A DNA stretch of 64,000 bases from a bacterium (lineage in GTDB: Bacteria > Planctomycetota > Planctomycetia > Pirellulales > Pirellulaceae), in contig WGNR01000019.1 in NCBI GenBank assembly GCA_016124445.1, positions 84,501 to 148,500 of the forward strand, read 5' to 3'. A program made the translations under genes and the position numbers. Below the pieces are notes generated by a model. The model worked only from the letters and a program-made list of their open reading frames with translations, had not been told where the DNA came from and did no database searches. This document shows, in pieces, positions 9,802-18,750 of the stretch. The first letter of the stretch is position 1. Every line of letters begins with the position of its first letter.

Positions 9802-10752
9802 ATGTTCAACTCCAGCCTCTCCCATGTAGTCACAGCGTTGTCGCTAGGCTTTCTCATTCCGACAGTTTGCGTTGCCCAAGACAGCAATCTCACATGGCCA
9901 GGCGAATCTCAAGCCGTTGAAGTTTGCAGTGATTGTTGCACCGACTGTTGTCCGAAATGGTACGACGGATTGGAATTGTTCGCCGGCCTAGCTGGCTCTA
10001 AGCAGCCGCAAGATTTCGGTGTCAACGCGCAATTTGGCGGTCGCCTGCATGCCAACTGGGGCATCCCGGTCTGGCGGGAATCAGGCATCGGTTTCCAGAT
10101 CGGAGCAGCTGTTACCCAAACCGATCATGCAGTGGCCGTTACCGAAGCTTTGGAAGGTTCTTCAAGCCGTACACAAAGTTACATCACCGCCGGTATTTTC
10201 CAACGAAGCCCTTCCGGTTGGAACTGGGGTATCGTGTACGACCATCTTTACGAGGATGATTACGATCAATTGACACTCGGCCAGTTCCGTGGAGCCATCA
10301 GCTACGAGTTGAACAACAATAACGAGCTGGGTATTGTCAGCATGTTGCCGGTTGTCGGGTCTCACTCCAGCTATGGCACCACAACTGTCTATTTACGCCC
10401 TCTCGCCCAAAGCCGTCTTTATTGGCGGCACTGGTGGCCGTCAGGCGTGCAAACCACCGGCTGGATCGGTGCGGCTGACTCGCACGGCCAAGCGAATATC
10501 GCGATCGGAGATGGTCCTGCCACCGGTACCGTGCTGGTCTACGGAGCCGATTTTCAGGCACCCTTGAGTGACCACTTCGCTCTTTACGGCCGCGCCAACT
10601 TTGTCACCCCTGCCGATACGGGAACGGTCGATGCCTATCTCGGCATCTCGTTCTATCCAGGCGGTGGCGCGTGGGGATGGCAAAAACGCCAATCGACCGC
10701 ATTCCTGCCAGTCGCGGGCGCTCCTTCGTTCTCGGTCGATCTGCGACGATAG
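9802..10752 (+). CDS. Secreted planctomycete surface protein, DUF6666-like
   Basis: Secreted protein of 316 residues. A signal peptide covers about residues 1-25 (cleavage after VCVA). It is followed by a Cys-rich stretch, CSDCCTDCC at about 41-49, and then a region of alternating hydrophobic and polar residues rich in Gly, Tyr and Trp, typical of an outer-membrane beta-barrel or surface beta-structure. The overall look matches an uncharacterised planctomycete family (DUF6666-type); this is from memory and needs a profile search. The ATG at 9802 follows an AGGATCAGG ribosome-binding stretch. The gene is alone and ends in a strong bidirectional terminator. The clustered cysteines after the signal peptide could bind metal or form disulfides. 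Function unknown. Confidence 0.75.
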   Translation: MFNSSLSHVVTALSLGFLIPTVCVAQDSNLTWPGESQAVEVCSDCCTDCCPKWYDGLELFAGLAGSKQPQDFGVNAQFGGRLHANWGIPVWRESGIGFQIGAAVTQTDHAVAVTEALEGSSSRTQSYITAGIFQRSPSGWNWGIVYDHLYEDDYDQLTLGQFRGAISYELNNNNELGIVSMLPVVGSHSSYGTTTVYLRPLAQSRLYWRHWWPSGVQTTGWIGAADSHGQANIAIGDGPATGTVLVYGADFQAPLSDHFALYGRANFVTPADTGTVDAYLGISFYPGGGAWGWQKRQSTAFLPVAGAPSFSVDLRR

Positions 10753-10780
10753 TTGCCACCGTAAGATCAGTTCAAAAAAG

Positions 10781-10809
10781 AAAGGCGACACCTTGCGTGT
10801 CGCCTTTTT
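10781..10809. terminator. Bidirectional rho-independent terminator
   Basis: A perfect 11-bp stem (10781-10791 with 10797-10807) has a 5-base loop. On the + strand it is followed by TTTTT and on the - strand by CTTTTTT. It sits between the convergent surface-protein and dihaem-lipoprotein genes, so it can end both transcripts. Confidence 0.85.
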
Positions 10810-10837
10810 GGTTTTGTATCTCGAATTTGCTCTTCAA

Positions 10838-12073
10838 CTAAGGCTTCGGAAAGACAATCTTCGTCATCTTTCCATATCCTGGCTGCCAGCGGCTCTCGAA
10901 GTCAACGGTTCCAATGAAATCTTCTGGCCCAAGAGTTTGCTGGTAGTCTTTCTGCAACTTGCCGCTCTGATCGATGTAGATCCGGGCCTGGTACTTGCCG
11001 GGCGGCAATTGCTTCTTCGAGATTTGCTCGGCCCACTTCGATTCGCGCGGCGCAATCAGGCTCAATGTCTCTTGCCAGAGATTTTGTTTGCCGAACACAA
11101 GTCGATCGGCCGTGGCGACGCGATACTCCGACCAGCCGCCGTCGGTTTGCCGGTACAGATCAACTTGCAGCAGTTTCTGATCGTATTGTTTAGGAACGTC
11201 GACAATCTTCAGCCAGATATCGGTCACCAGCGAGACTTCTTCGTTTTGTTTCGGCAAATCGTCGGGCGATTGGTACCGGGAATGAGTCATCGCGGCGTAG
11301 TCATCCAGGAAGCGGCGAAACTGTTTGTAGCTTCGATCACCGACGACCATCTTCTGCCCGCCACCATGTTTGACCTGGAGTGTCGGCTTTTGGAGCAGGA
11401 GGCTTTCTTCCGGCTTATCCGGATCGATCAGGTCCGCTTCGAGCATATAACCGAGCGTTGCCTCAGGGTCGTTCAACGTGATCCACGAGACCGACTCGCC
11501 ATGCTCCTTGACTTGTTTCTGATTTCGATCAGGCGAGTGGCACGCAGCACAACGGCCGACTTCGGTCCAGATGTTATCGACAAACGAAGCCAGCACGCGA
11601 TCTTTCCTGGCGTGCCGAATGACTTCGTCTGGCAGTTGGGGACCAATCGGTCTGGCTGCCGCTTTGGCCATCTGCGGATCTTTGGCGGCCGCTTCGATCC
11701 ACGCACGAAAGGCTTCGTATTCCTGCTCGCGAACCTCTTTGCGAACCAAGGGCGATTTCTCGGGGGTGCGCTGGATGAACTGCAGGATCTTGGAGTTCGC
11801 CGGGGTCTTCATATCGACCATGCCCGCTTTGACCAACGAAGCAAACGTGGCTGACTCGGTCGGCAGAATGTAATCCTTCAGTTCGACGCCACTCAAATGA
11901 CATTCGGTACAGCTGGAAGGTTTGGACGACTGAAAGATCGGTAGCAATCGCTTGTTGAAGATCTCCTGCGAGGCCGTCGTCGGCTCGTCAGCCGGCAAAG
12001 AACTGGGAGCACAACCTACGGCAGAAAGGAGAAACAACAGCGTAACCGCAACCGGGAAACATGTTCGTAGCAT
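10838..12073 (-). CDS. Dihaem cytochrome c-like lipoprotein
   Basis: Predicted lipoprotein of 411 residues: a hydrophobic N-terminus with lipobox LSAVGC, cysteine 21 being the lipidation site. Two haem c-binding motifs are visible, CTECH at 55-59 and CAACH at 175-179. Each sits in the arrangement of planctomycete-type cytochrome C domains, with aliphatic and charged residues rather than a compact class I cytochrome. The C-terminal third has no haem motif and looks beta-rich. It probably acts in periplasmic electron transfer or redox sensing. It lies 77 bp downstream of the efflux pump gene on the same strand, so it could be read through from that operon, though it has its own terminator. A link to copper handling is inference. 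Confidence 0.8.
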   Translation of the reverse strand: MLRTCFPVAVTLLFLLSAVGCAPSSLPADEPTTASQEIFNKRLLPIFQSSKPSSCTECHLSGVELKDYILPTESATFASLVKAGMVDMKTPANSKILQFIQRTPEKSPLVRKEVREQEYEAFRAWIEAAAKDPQMAKAAARPIGPQLPDEVIRHARKDRVLASFVDNIWTEVGRCAACHSPDRNQKQVKEHGESVSWITLNDPEATLGYMLEADLIDPDKPEESLLLQKPTLQVKHGGGQKMVVGDRSYKQFRRFLDDYAAMTHSRYQSPDDLPKQNEEVSLVTDIWLKIVDVPKQYDQKLLQVDLYRQTDGGWSEYRVATADRLVFGKQNLWQETLSLIAPRESKWAEQISKKQLPPGKYQARIYIDQSGKLQKDYQQTLGPEDFIGTVDFESRWQPGYGKMTKIVFPKP

Positions 12074-12150
12074 GACTAGGGTCTCGACGAGAAGGGGGAT
12101 GCAACATCGTCAGTATCTGCTTCCACTGGTCCCAAAGCAAGTTCTCGCCA

Positions 12151-15100
12151 CTATTCGGTACCTTCCCAATGCCGATCGTGTAACCCCAGGTTCATTTTGA
12201 CCTCCTTAAACGCCGCGAAGACCACCGGCACGACGAACAGCGTCAACAGTTCCACCGTCATACCGCCGACCACCGGCCATGCCATCGCCTTGGCAACGTC
12301 GCTGCCTCGCCCGGTCGACATAATCACCGGAATCAGGGCGATGATCGTGGTGAATGTGGTCATCAAACAGGGGCGAATCCGTTTCATGCCTGCCTGGACG
12401 GTGGCGTTGCGAATGTCCTGGATCGTGGTCAAGCGCTTTCGCGTGAACACCTGGTCGAGGTACGTCGCCATCACGACACCATCGTCGACCGCGATTCCGA
12501 ACAAGGCAATGAAGCCGACCCAAACCGCCGTGTTGATCTGGACATCGTTGATCGCCAGGCAGATCATCCCGCCAGCGAACGCCACCGGAATCCCAGAGAA
12601 GACTGCCAGCGTGATTGGCAGATGGCGAAACTGCAGATAGATAATAAACAAGTTGATCAGCACGACCAGGGGAATCACCCAGATCAATCGGTTATTGGCT
12701 TCGACCTGACTTTCAAACGATCCGACCGGTTCGCATGAATAACCTTGAGGCAACTTGAGTCTCCCGTCTTCTTGAGCTTGCCGGAGACTTTCCCTCACTG
12801 CCTGTACCATTTCCATATCGCCCATCGAACCAGACGATTGAAACGAAACGTGCGCGGCCAGGCGAGCATTTTCGCTGTTGATCACACCGGGGCCCCAAGT
12901 CGTGTTCATCTTCGCCAGGTTCGAGAGAGGAATCACTTCGCCGGAAGGAGTCACGACCGGCAACGTATCCAGCTCGTAAAGTTGCTCTCGAAACTGGCGT
13001 TCATAGCGGACTCGAACCGGGTAACGCTCGCGTCCTTCCACCGTCTGGGTCACGTTCGATCCGCCCAAGGCCGTTTCGATCACCTGATTGACCATGGCCG
13101 TCGACATGCCGTAGCGAGCCGCCATTTCTCGATTCACGTCGAACTCTACATACGGCTTGCCAAGCACAATGTCGGGATTGACCGTCGCGGCATCGACCTG
13201 AGGAAGCGTTTTCAAAAACTCGGCCACCTTTAGCGACGCATCGGCCAGGCCGGGCAAGCTGTCGCCATAGATCCGAATGGCCGTCGGTGCCTTGATGCCG
13301 CTTTGCAGCATCACGACGCGTCCCTCGATCGGCTGCAGCTCGGAAGCAGGCGTCACGCCCGGAAGCGTTGCCACGGCGTTGATCTGTTCCCAAATCTCTT
13401 TCGCCGTGACCCCCTCACGCCACTCCTTTTTCGGCTTAAGCATCACGTACGTTTCGATCATTGCCGCCGGAGCCGGATCGAGGGCCGATTCGACGCGGCC
13501 AATCTTCCCCAGCACATCTTTCACCTCGGGAATCTCTTTAATCAGCGCATCCTGCGTTTGCAGGACTTCCATCGCTTGCGAGAAACTCGCGGCCGGGTAC
13601 AGCGTTGGCATGTAAAACCAACTTCCCTCGTCCAATGCGATCCAGTCGTCCGATTCCAATCCGTTGAACGAGTGCTTCAGTCCGACGTACCCAGGAACGT
13701 TGTTCAAATCAGCCCCCAGGAACTTTGCTCCTTGCTCTGCAGGTTTCATGACCGTGGGCAGTCCGATCCAGGCCACGGCTCCCAGTAAGATCACCAGGCA
13801 GGGGACCAGCAGGAAGGTTGCTTTGCGAGCCAAAAACAGCCGCAACATCGGTTCGTAGATCGCCAGGATTAAACGACTGACCGGGTTCTCGTCGACGGGG
13901 CGCAGCCGTTCGCTCAGCATCCAATAACCCATCACGGCGAACAGCGCCGCCATGCCAACGACAACAATGGCATTCGGGATTCCTGTCGACAAGGCAATCG
14001 GTCCCCCGACCGATATTCCCAAGCTGAAACCGACAAACGAGAACCCGCAAGCCGCTGCCAGTCGGACTTTCCTTGAATACTGCGACGTCCGTAACAGCAG
14101 CCGACTCAATAGTGGAACCAGTGTTACCGCCACAATCAAAGCAGCCAGCAGCGAGAAAGTCTTCGTCCAAGCTAGCGGAGCGAACAGCTTGTAATCGCGT
14201 CCCGTGAGCATGAACACCGGCAGAAAGCTGACAACCGTTGTCATCACCGCCGTTACGACCGCCGGAGCCACTTCGCTGGCGGCCTGTTGAATGATCTCCA
14301 ACCGCCGCGTGTGTCCGCCAGGTCGGCCTTCTCGTTCCCAATCGGCCAAGTGATCGTAGACCGTCTCGGACACGATGATCCCCATATCGACCATCGTTCC
14401 GATCGCGATGGCAATCCCGGCCAAAGACATGATATTGGCATCGATCCCGAAGACATGCATCGCGATAAACGCCAGCAGCACCGCAATGGGCAGTGTAACC
14501 GCCACCACAATGCTTGCCCGCAAGTGCAGCAGGAACAACAAAATGACGACAGCCGTGATCAGAACTTCCTGAGTCAGTGCCGTGGTCAGCGTGGCGATCG
14601 TTTCATCGATCAAGCCAGAGCGATCGTAAACGATGTTCACCTTCACGCCGTGCAGGCTCGGCTCGATCTGCTTGATCTTCTCTTTAACCCGATCGATTAC
14701 GGCCCGCGGATTTTCGCCGAAGCGCATCACCACCACACCGCCGACCGCTTCGTTGCCGTTCAGATCGATCGCACCCCGGCGAAACTCCGGCCCTAACTGA
14801 ACGTGCCCCAGGTCTTTGATCCGAAGCGGAATTCCGTCACGCGAACGAACGACCGTCGCTTCGATGTCTTCCACTGCCTGGCCGGTATCTTGATTGGCAC
14901 CAATAAAGCCGCGGCCGCGAATGATGAACTCCATGCCGCCTGATTCGATTGTCTTGGCACCAACGTCGATGTTCGACTTGCGAACTGCGTCGACCAATTG
15001 ATCGAGCGGAACATTATGAAAACGCAATCGGTCGGGATCGATCTCGATCTGGTACTGCCGCACGTACCCACCGACGCTGGCCACTTCGCTAACGCCTGGC

Positions 15101-15609
15101 ACCGACTGCAGATCGTACTTCACCACAAAATCCTGCAGCGATCGAAGTTCGGCCAGGTTCATTCCTTCAGGTGCATCCAGCGTGTAGTAAAGCACCTGTC
15201 CCAGTCCCGTCGCATCGGGGCCGAGGGTCGGTACGACTCCGTCTGGTAAGATCGCCGTAGCCGTGCCAAGCTGTTCCATCACCCGTGAACGTGCCCAATA
15301 GAAATCGGTGCTGTCCTGAAAGGTGACTTGAACGAAGCTGTAGCCGAATAAACTCTTTCCCCGGACCGATTCCGCCTCCGGCACGGCCAACATGGCGACC
15401 GACAGCGGGTAGGTAATCTGATCCTCGACATCCTTGGGCGAACGACCTGGCCAGGCGGTAAAAACAATCACCTGGTTTTCGCCGATGTTCGGAATCGCAT
15501 CGATCGGCACTTTTTGGGTCGCGTAGACACCAAAGATGATGGCGACCAGCGTTACCACCAGCAGGATAATCGGCTCGCGAACGCAGAAGGTAATGATCGA
15601 CCGCATCAT
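12151..15609 (-). CDS. cusA: Heavy-metal efflux RND transporter, CusA/CzcA family
   Basis: Inner-membrane RND pump of 1152 residues for monovalent copper or silver, driven by proton influx and working with an adaptor and outer-membrane channel. The start MMRSIITFCVREP, the PGRSPKDVE segment, and the TM4 GTMVDMGI segment with its proton-relay aspartate are all typical. The Met positions in DPAPAAMIET and RVVMLQSG correspond to methionines used for Cu(I)/Ag(I) in CusA, favouring monovalent metals over zinc. It is about 100 residues longer than E. coli CusA. The difference is mostly an insertion with two extra hydrophobic segments after the first TM block, before ENPVSRLILAIYEP. AAGGAGG lies upstream of the ATG inside the adaptor's 3' end, and the two genes are 2 bp apart, so they are translationally coupled. 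Confidence 0.92.
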   Translation of the reverse strand: MMRSIITFCVREPIILLVVTLVAIIFGVYATQKVPIDAIPNIGENQVIVFTAWPGRSPKDVEDQITYPLSVAMLAVPEAESVRGKSLFGYSFVQVTFQDSTDFYWARSRVMEQLGTATAILPDGVVPTLGPDATGLGQVLYYTLDAPEGMNLAELRSLQDFVVKYDLQSVPGVSEVASVGGYVRQYQIEIDPDRLRFHNVPLDQLVDAVRKSNIDVGAKTIESGGMEFIIRGRGFIGANQDTGQAVEDIEATVVRSRDGIPLRIKDLGHVQLGPEFRRGAIDLNGNEAVGGVVVMRFGENPRAVIDRVKEKIKQIEPSLHGVKVNIVYDRSGLIDETIATLTTALTQEVLITAVVILLFLLHLRASIVVAVTLPIAVLLAFIAMHVFGIDANIMSLAGIAIAIGTMVDMGIIVSETVYDHLADWEREGRPGGHTRRLEIIQQAASEVAPAVVTAVMTTVVSFLPVFMLTGRDYKLFAPLAWTKTFSLLAALIVAVTLVPLLSRLLLRTSQYSRKVRLAAACGFSFVGFSLGISVGGPIALSTGIPNAIVVVGMAALFAVMGYWMLSERLRPVDENPVSRLILAIYEPMLRLFLARKATFLLVPCLVILLGAVAWIGLPTVMKPAEQGAKFLGADLNNVPGYVGLKHSFNGLESDDWIALDEGSWFYMPTLYPAASFSQAMEVLQTQDALIKEIPEVKDVLGKIGRVESALDPAPAAMIETYVMLKPKKEWREGVTAKEIWEQINAVATLPGVTPASELQPIEGRVVMLQSGIKAPTAIRIYGDSLPGLADASLKVAEFLKTLPQVDAATVNPDIVLGKPYVEFDVNREMAARYGMSTAMVNQVIETALGGSNVTQTVEGRERYPVRVRYERQFREQLYELDTLPVVTPSGEVIPLSNLAKMNTTWGPGVINSENARLAAHVSFQSSGSMGDMEMVQAVRESLRQAQEDGRLKLPQGYSCEPVGSFESQVEANNRLIWVIPLVVLINLFIIYLQFRHLPITLAVFSGIPVAFAGGMICLAINDVQINTAVWVGFIALFGIAVDDGVVMATYLDQVFTRKRLTTIQDIRNATVQAGMKRIRPCLMTTFTTIIALIPVIMSTGRGSDVAKAMAWPVVGGMTVELLTLFVVPVVFAAFKEVKMNLGLHDRHWEGTE

Positions 15610-15611
15610 GG

Positions 15612-17630
15612 CTATTTCCCTCCTTCCGCACCGGCCAGCTTCGATTCCGGCGGCAAATCTCTCACGTGCTCGCCGCAGCGAAGCATCTGGCTGCCGAAGT
15701 ATGGATTAAGCAACTTGTCGTCGGCCTGGAGCCAATCCCCTTCGCCTCCTTTGACCATCGGGCAGAAGAATTGGTGAAACGATTGTGTCGACTCGCTACC
15801 ACGCAGATGCACCGCCAATTGCAGGACGGCGTGGCTGATCAATTTGAACTGCTTTCGTGCATCTTCCAGCGACACATGATGCAGGTGCTGCGAATTGGTG
15901 GCGATGATGGTCAATTGCTCGTGGGCCGCATCACTCAGCCCAGGCGACTTGGAAAGCTTCTCGGCCAATTGAAACAACTGCTGGGCGTTCTCAGTCGATG
16001 GCTTCTTGTCGGACGCCAACTGGCTTTGAATCGCGAAGTAGACCTGGTAGAGCGATTCCAGCTCGCTGCCATCGGGGCCTTCGAGCCGGGTAATATCGAT
16101 CGAATCGAACTCCATGGGCGTGTTGCGAATCGTTTTCTTCTTCAGGCGACTTGGATCGATCAGGCTTGGTTTGCCGGCCAATTGCATTTGCGAATCGATC
16201 AGGAAATTACCCGAGGTTGCCACCATCTCGCCTGGTTTGATTCCTTCGAGCACCACGGCCCGATCCTTGAGAATCGGACCGAGCTTGACGTCTCGGATCT
16301 CGAAGCGGCCTGGTTTTGTCTCGACGTAAACGACACTATTCTGGCCCGCCATCAACAGCGCCGAACGAGGAATCACCGTCATCGGCTTTGGGGCGACCGG
16401 TTGGTTGGCATAGCCATAACGCGAAGTGGGAACCAGGTCCATTCCACAAATTGGACATGTCCCTGGCTGATCGCGAATGATCTGAGGATGCATCGGGCTG
16501 ATCCATTTGCCTGCCAACTGTTCGTCGTAAACTTGCCCCTGGGAATCGATTGGTATTTCAATTTGGGCTTCGGCGTAATCGCCTGGACGCAGTCGGCCGA
16601 ATTCATTCTTGAACTCGACCCGAACACCCACGGTTCGGTTTTTGGCATCTACCTCGGGATCGATGAAGGCTACACGTCCCGTCAGCGTTTTGCCTGGCAG
16701 CGAGTTCATTTCTGCTTTGACGATTTGACCGAAGCGAATCTCGGAGGCATCTTCGGGATAAAGCTCCAGCATCAGCCAGACGGTCGAAAGGTTGGCGATG
16801 CGATAAATCGGTTCGCCTGCTTTGACGTACTTTCCTTCCTCGGCCAGTTTCTCGATGACCGTCCCGCCAAGCGGCGCGAAGATCGTCAAACGCGACTCTG
16901 GTTTATTTGTCGTCTCCAACTCTTGCAACTGGGCATCCGACATTCCCAATTCAACCAGCTTCTGGCGGGAGTTCTCCATCAATTTTTGTTGGGCTGATTT
17001 CACTGCCGGCAACGTGTTTTGAGACATGAGTTGAACCGTTGCCCGAGCTTCCAGGTATTCGGCCTGGGCGGCATAAAGTTCGGGACTGTAGACGACCGCC
17101 AAATGATCTCCCTTTTCGACGACCACACCGGTATAGTCCGCAAACAAACGCTCGACTCGACCATTGATGTACGAGGCAATGATGGCCTCCCGACTTTCGT
17201 CGATCTTGATTTCTCCAATCGTTTCGATCGTGGTCGAAACAGGCTCCGAAACTGCCGGCTCGGTAGCAATCTGCGCTAGTCGGCGCTGAGCGGGCTCGAT
17301 CGTCACGGCGAATTGATCCAGATCAGCAACCCCTGACGTCGCCGGCACCAACGCCATGCCACAGATCGGACATCGTCCAGGGCCTGGCTGGCGGATTTGG
17401 GGATGCATCGGACAGGTATAAATCTGCTGAGCATCACCGCCGGCCGCATGAGCGTCCCCTTCGCCTCCAATCCAGCCAACCCGCTGGGCAACCCCCAAGA
17501 GCACGATCAGCAAGATACCGGCAACCAGCACCATGCCTGCCGGCATCAGTTTGAAGATCCACCAAGAGAGGGTATGTCCCTGCGGATCGGCAGAAGATGG
17601 CTTGTCGGGTTGTTCTATTGGCGTCGACAT
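15612..17630 (-). CDS. cusB: Efflux RND periplasmic adaptor with two heavy-metal-binding domains
   Basis: Membrane-fusion adaptor of 672 residues joining the RND pump to the outer-membrane channel. An N-terminal membrane anchor lies at about 29-48. The first heavy-metal-binding domain is at about 71-96 (YTCPMHPQI, then CPICGMALVP). The adaptor barrel and hairpin follow. A second copy of the metal domain (SPMHPQII, then CPICGMDLVP) is inserted mid-protein near residue 375-405. The C-terminus has a DUF3347-type domain with FCPMVKGGEGDW. Two CPxCGM modules plus a DUF3347 tail suggest that it receives and hands over copper, not just bridges membranes. The start at 17630 (MSTPIEQ) is chosen over a longer open frame because the extra upstream residues look non-coding. 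It is followed directly by the pump gene. Confidence 0.9.
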   Translation of the reverse strand: MSTPIEQPDKPSSADPQGHTLSWWIFKLMPAGMVLVAGILLIVLLGVAQRVGWIGGEGDAHAAGGDAQQIYTCPMHPQIRQPGPGRCPICGMALVPATSGVADLDQFAVTIEPAQRRLAQIATEPAVSEPVSTTIETIGEIKIDESREAIIASYINGRVERLFADYTGVVVEKGDHLAVVYSPELYAAQAEYLEARATVQLMSQNTLPAVKSAQQKLMENSRQKLVELGMSDAQLQELETTNKPESRLTIFAPLGGTVIEKLAEEGKYVKAGEPIYRIANLSTVWLMLELYPEDASEIRFGQIVKAEMNSLPGKTLTGRVAFIDPEVDAKNRTVGVRVEFKNEFGRLRPGDYAEAQIEIPIDSQGQVYDEQLAGKWISPMHPQIIRDQPGTCPICGMDLVPTSRYGYANQPVAPKPMTVIPRSALLMAGQNSVVYVETKPGRFEIRDVKLGPILKDRAVVLEGIKPGEMVATSGNFLIDSQMQLAGKPSLIDPSRLKKKTIRNTPMEFDSIDITRLEGPDGSELESLYQVYFAIQSQLASDKKPSTENAQQLFQLAEKLSKSPGLSDAAHEQLTIIATNSQHLHHVSLEDARKQFKLISHAVLQLAVHLRGSESTQSFHQFFCPMVKGGEGDWLQADDKLLNPYFGSQMLRCGEHVRDLPPESKLAGAEGGK

Positions 17631-17756
17631 GACAGCGATTCCAAGAGGGGGATGATGGAAAACAGGAGCGGCTGGACCGAAACGCACCCTAGCGTTTGGA
17701 CCGCGCCAGAAAACAACTTCGGCCAGCCGCTCACTTATCAAAGGCAAAGCGGCTGA

Positions 17757-18065
17757 CTACGAGTGGTCATGCTCGCCATGGCTGTGATCGCCATGATCAG
17801 CACCTGCCTCGTCGGCGGCGGCCAGCTTTTCGGTCTTCTGTTCGTCGGAAAGTGCCTCCCACTTTGGGGCACAATCGGAGCAGCAGAAACCGATGGTCTT
17901 GCCGTTCCACTCCGTTTTACCCCCATCGGCAGTAACTTCTCCACCCATGATCGGGCAATGATGATTTACGGTCATCACCACTGGGTCAGCAGCAGGCTCG
18001 GTCGCAGATTGGGCACAACCAAGAGCAAACAAAGCAAGTCCAGCAATTACAAACAAATAGCGCAT
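17757..18065 (-). CDS. Small metal-binding lipoprotein, YHS-like, His-rich tail
   Basis: Predicted lipoprotein of 102 residues, lipobox LFALGC with cysteine 17. The mature part has HHCPIMGGEV and GFCCSDCAPKW, a Cys-pair arrangement like YHS/TRASH-type metal-binding domains. The C-terminus is a histidine-aspartate run (DHGDHSHGEHDHS). All of these are potential copper or silver ligands exposed at the periplasmic face. It lies between the Cys-rich secreted protein and the adaptor in the leftward efflux operon, so a role as metal scavenger or chaperone is likely (inference). The start is supported by a GAGAGAA stretch upstream. Confidence 0.82.
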   Translation of the reverse strand: MRYLFVIAGLALFALGCAQSATEPAADPVVMTVNHHCPIMGGEVTADGGKTEWNGKTIGFCCSDCAPKWEALSDEQKTEKLAAADEAGADHGDHSHGEHDHS

Positions 18066-18181
18066 GAGAATTCTCTCTATCGATGAATGACAAAACTGCG
18101 TTCAAGTAGATACCGGGCAGATCGAACCTACGATTCCCGGACAAATTGGACCCCGCAAAGGGCAAGAACGACGCAGGCGAT

Positions 18182-18631
18182 TTATGTCAGCCAGACGCAG
18201 AGAAAGATTCGCCGGAAGTTTGAATCCGGTAACCAAGCGCTGAAAGAATCGACCGATGGCCACTCGCGACAGCAGACCGGCAGGAACGAAATGGTACTCG
18301 CCGGCGATGGCAGCGCGGGCAACTCGGCCGTTTGCGGCGTAAAGACGGGGGCGCCATTGGTTGGCAACGACAGATGGCAACGGCAAGCCGTATCGGCAGA
18401 CACTCGATTCCCATCGAAGTCGCCAGACGTACTGGTTTCCGCCTTCTTTTGACAATGGGGACAGCACGAATGCTTCACCTCGGCCGAGGCATGACAGCGG
18501 CAAGTGGCTTGAGCCTGGCAAGCGGTGCCCGAGTGGCACGAGCAAGTCTTCGGCGCCGCAAAACCGACCGTCTGCACGAACAGCGCCAGGGCTGCTGTGA
18601 ATATGATCGATTTGCGAAGAAGCTTGAACAT
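18182..18631 (-). CDS. Secreted Cys-rich protein of the efflux operon
   Basis: Protein of 149 residues with a signal peptide (about 1-26, ending GFAA) and 13 cysteines. Three C-x-C-H motifs (CSCH, CRCH, CRCH) and a CCPHC cluster lie in the first 90 residues of the mature part. I do not recognise a family. The ligand-rich pattern and its place between the outer-membrane channel and the YHS-like lipoprotein genes suggest metal binding in the periplasm. A longer overlapping frame on the same strand (18102-18665) lacks a signal peptide and is less convincing. The C-terminal third is hydrophobic and poor in ligands. Confidence 0.65.
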   Translation of the reverse strand: MFKLLRKSIIFTAALALFVQTVGFAAPKTCSCHSGTACQAQATCRCHASAEVKHSCCPHCQKKAETSTSGDFDGNRVSADTACRCHLSLPTNGAPVFTPQTAELPALPSPASTISFLPVCCREWPSVDSFSAWLPDSNFRRIFLCVWLT

Positions 18632-18750
18632 CAGAATAACTCGGTCGGGCTAGTGATATCTTCAAGTCTAGAACGGCCTTACCGCCGCGTCAATCTTGGC
18701 TTCACCCCGCCTTCCGATGCCAGACATCAACCAAGGGTTTCAACCAGACT

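Noticed and set aside
10568..11854. 428-residue open frame antisense to the dihaem lipoprotein
   Set aside because: The opposite strand has a lipobox and two CxxCH motifs. The antisense frame is an Arg/Leu-rich shadow and crosses the bidirectional terminator.
15666..16997. 443-residue open frame antisense to the adaptor gene
   Set aside because: The leftward adaptor has two CPxCGM modules and the expected operon position; the antisense frame has no domain signs.
18102..18665. Longer same-strand frame overlapping the Cys-rich protein
   Set aside because: It lacks a signal peptide, while the shorter frame has a signal peptide and dense, ordered cysteine motifs.
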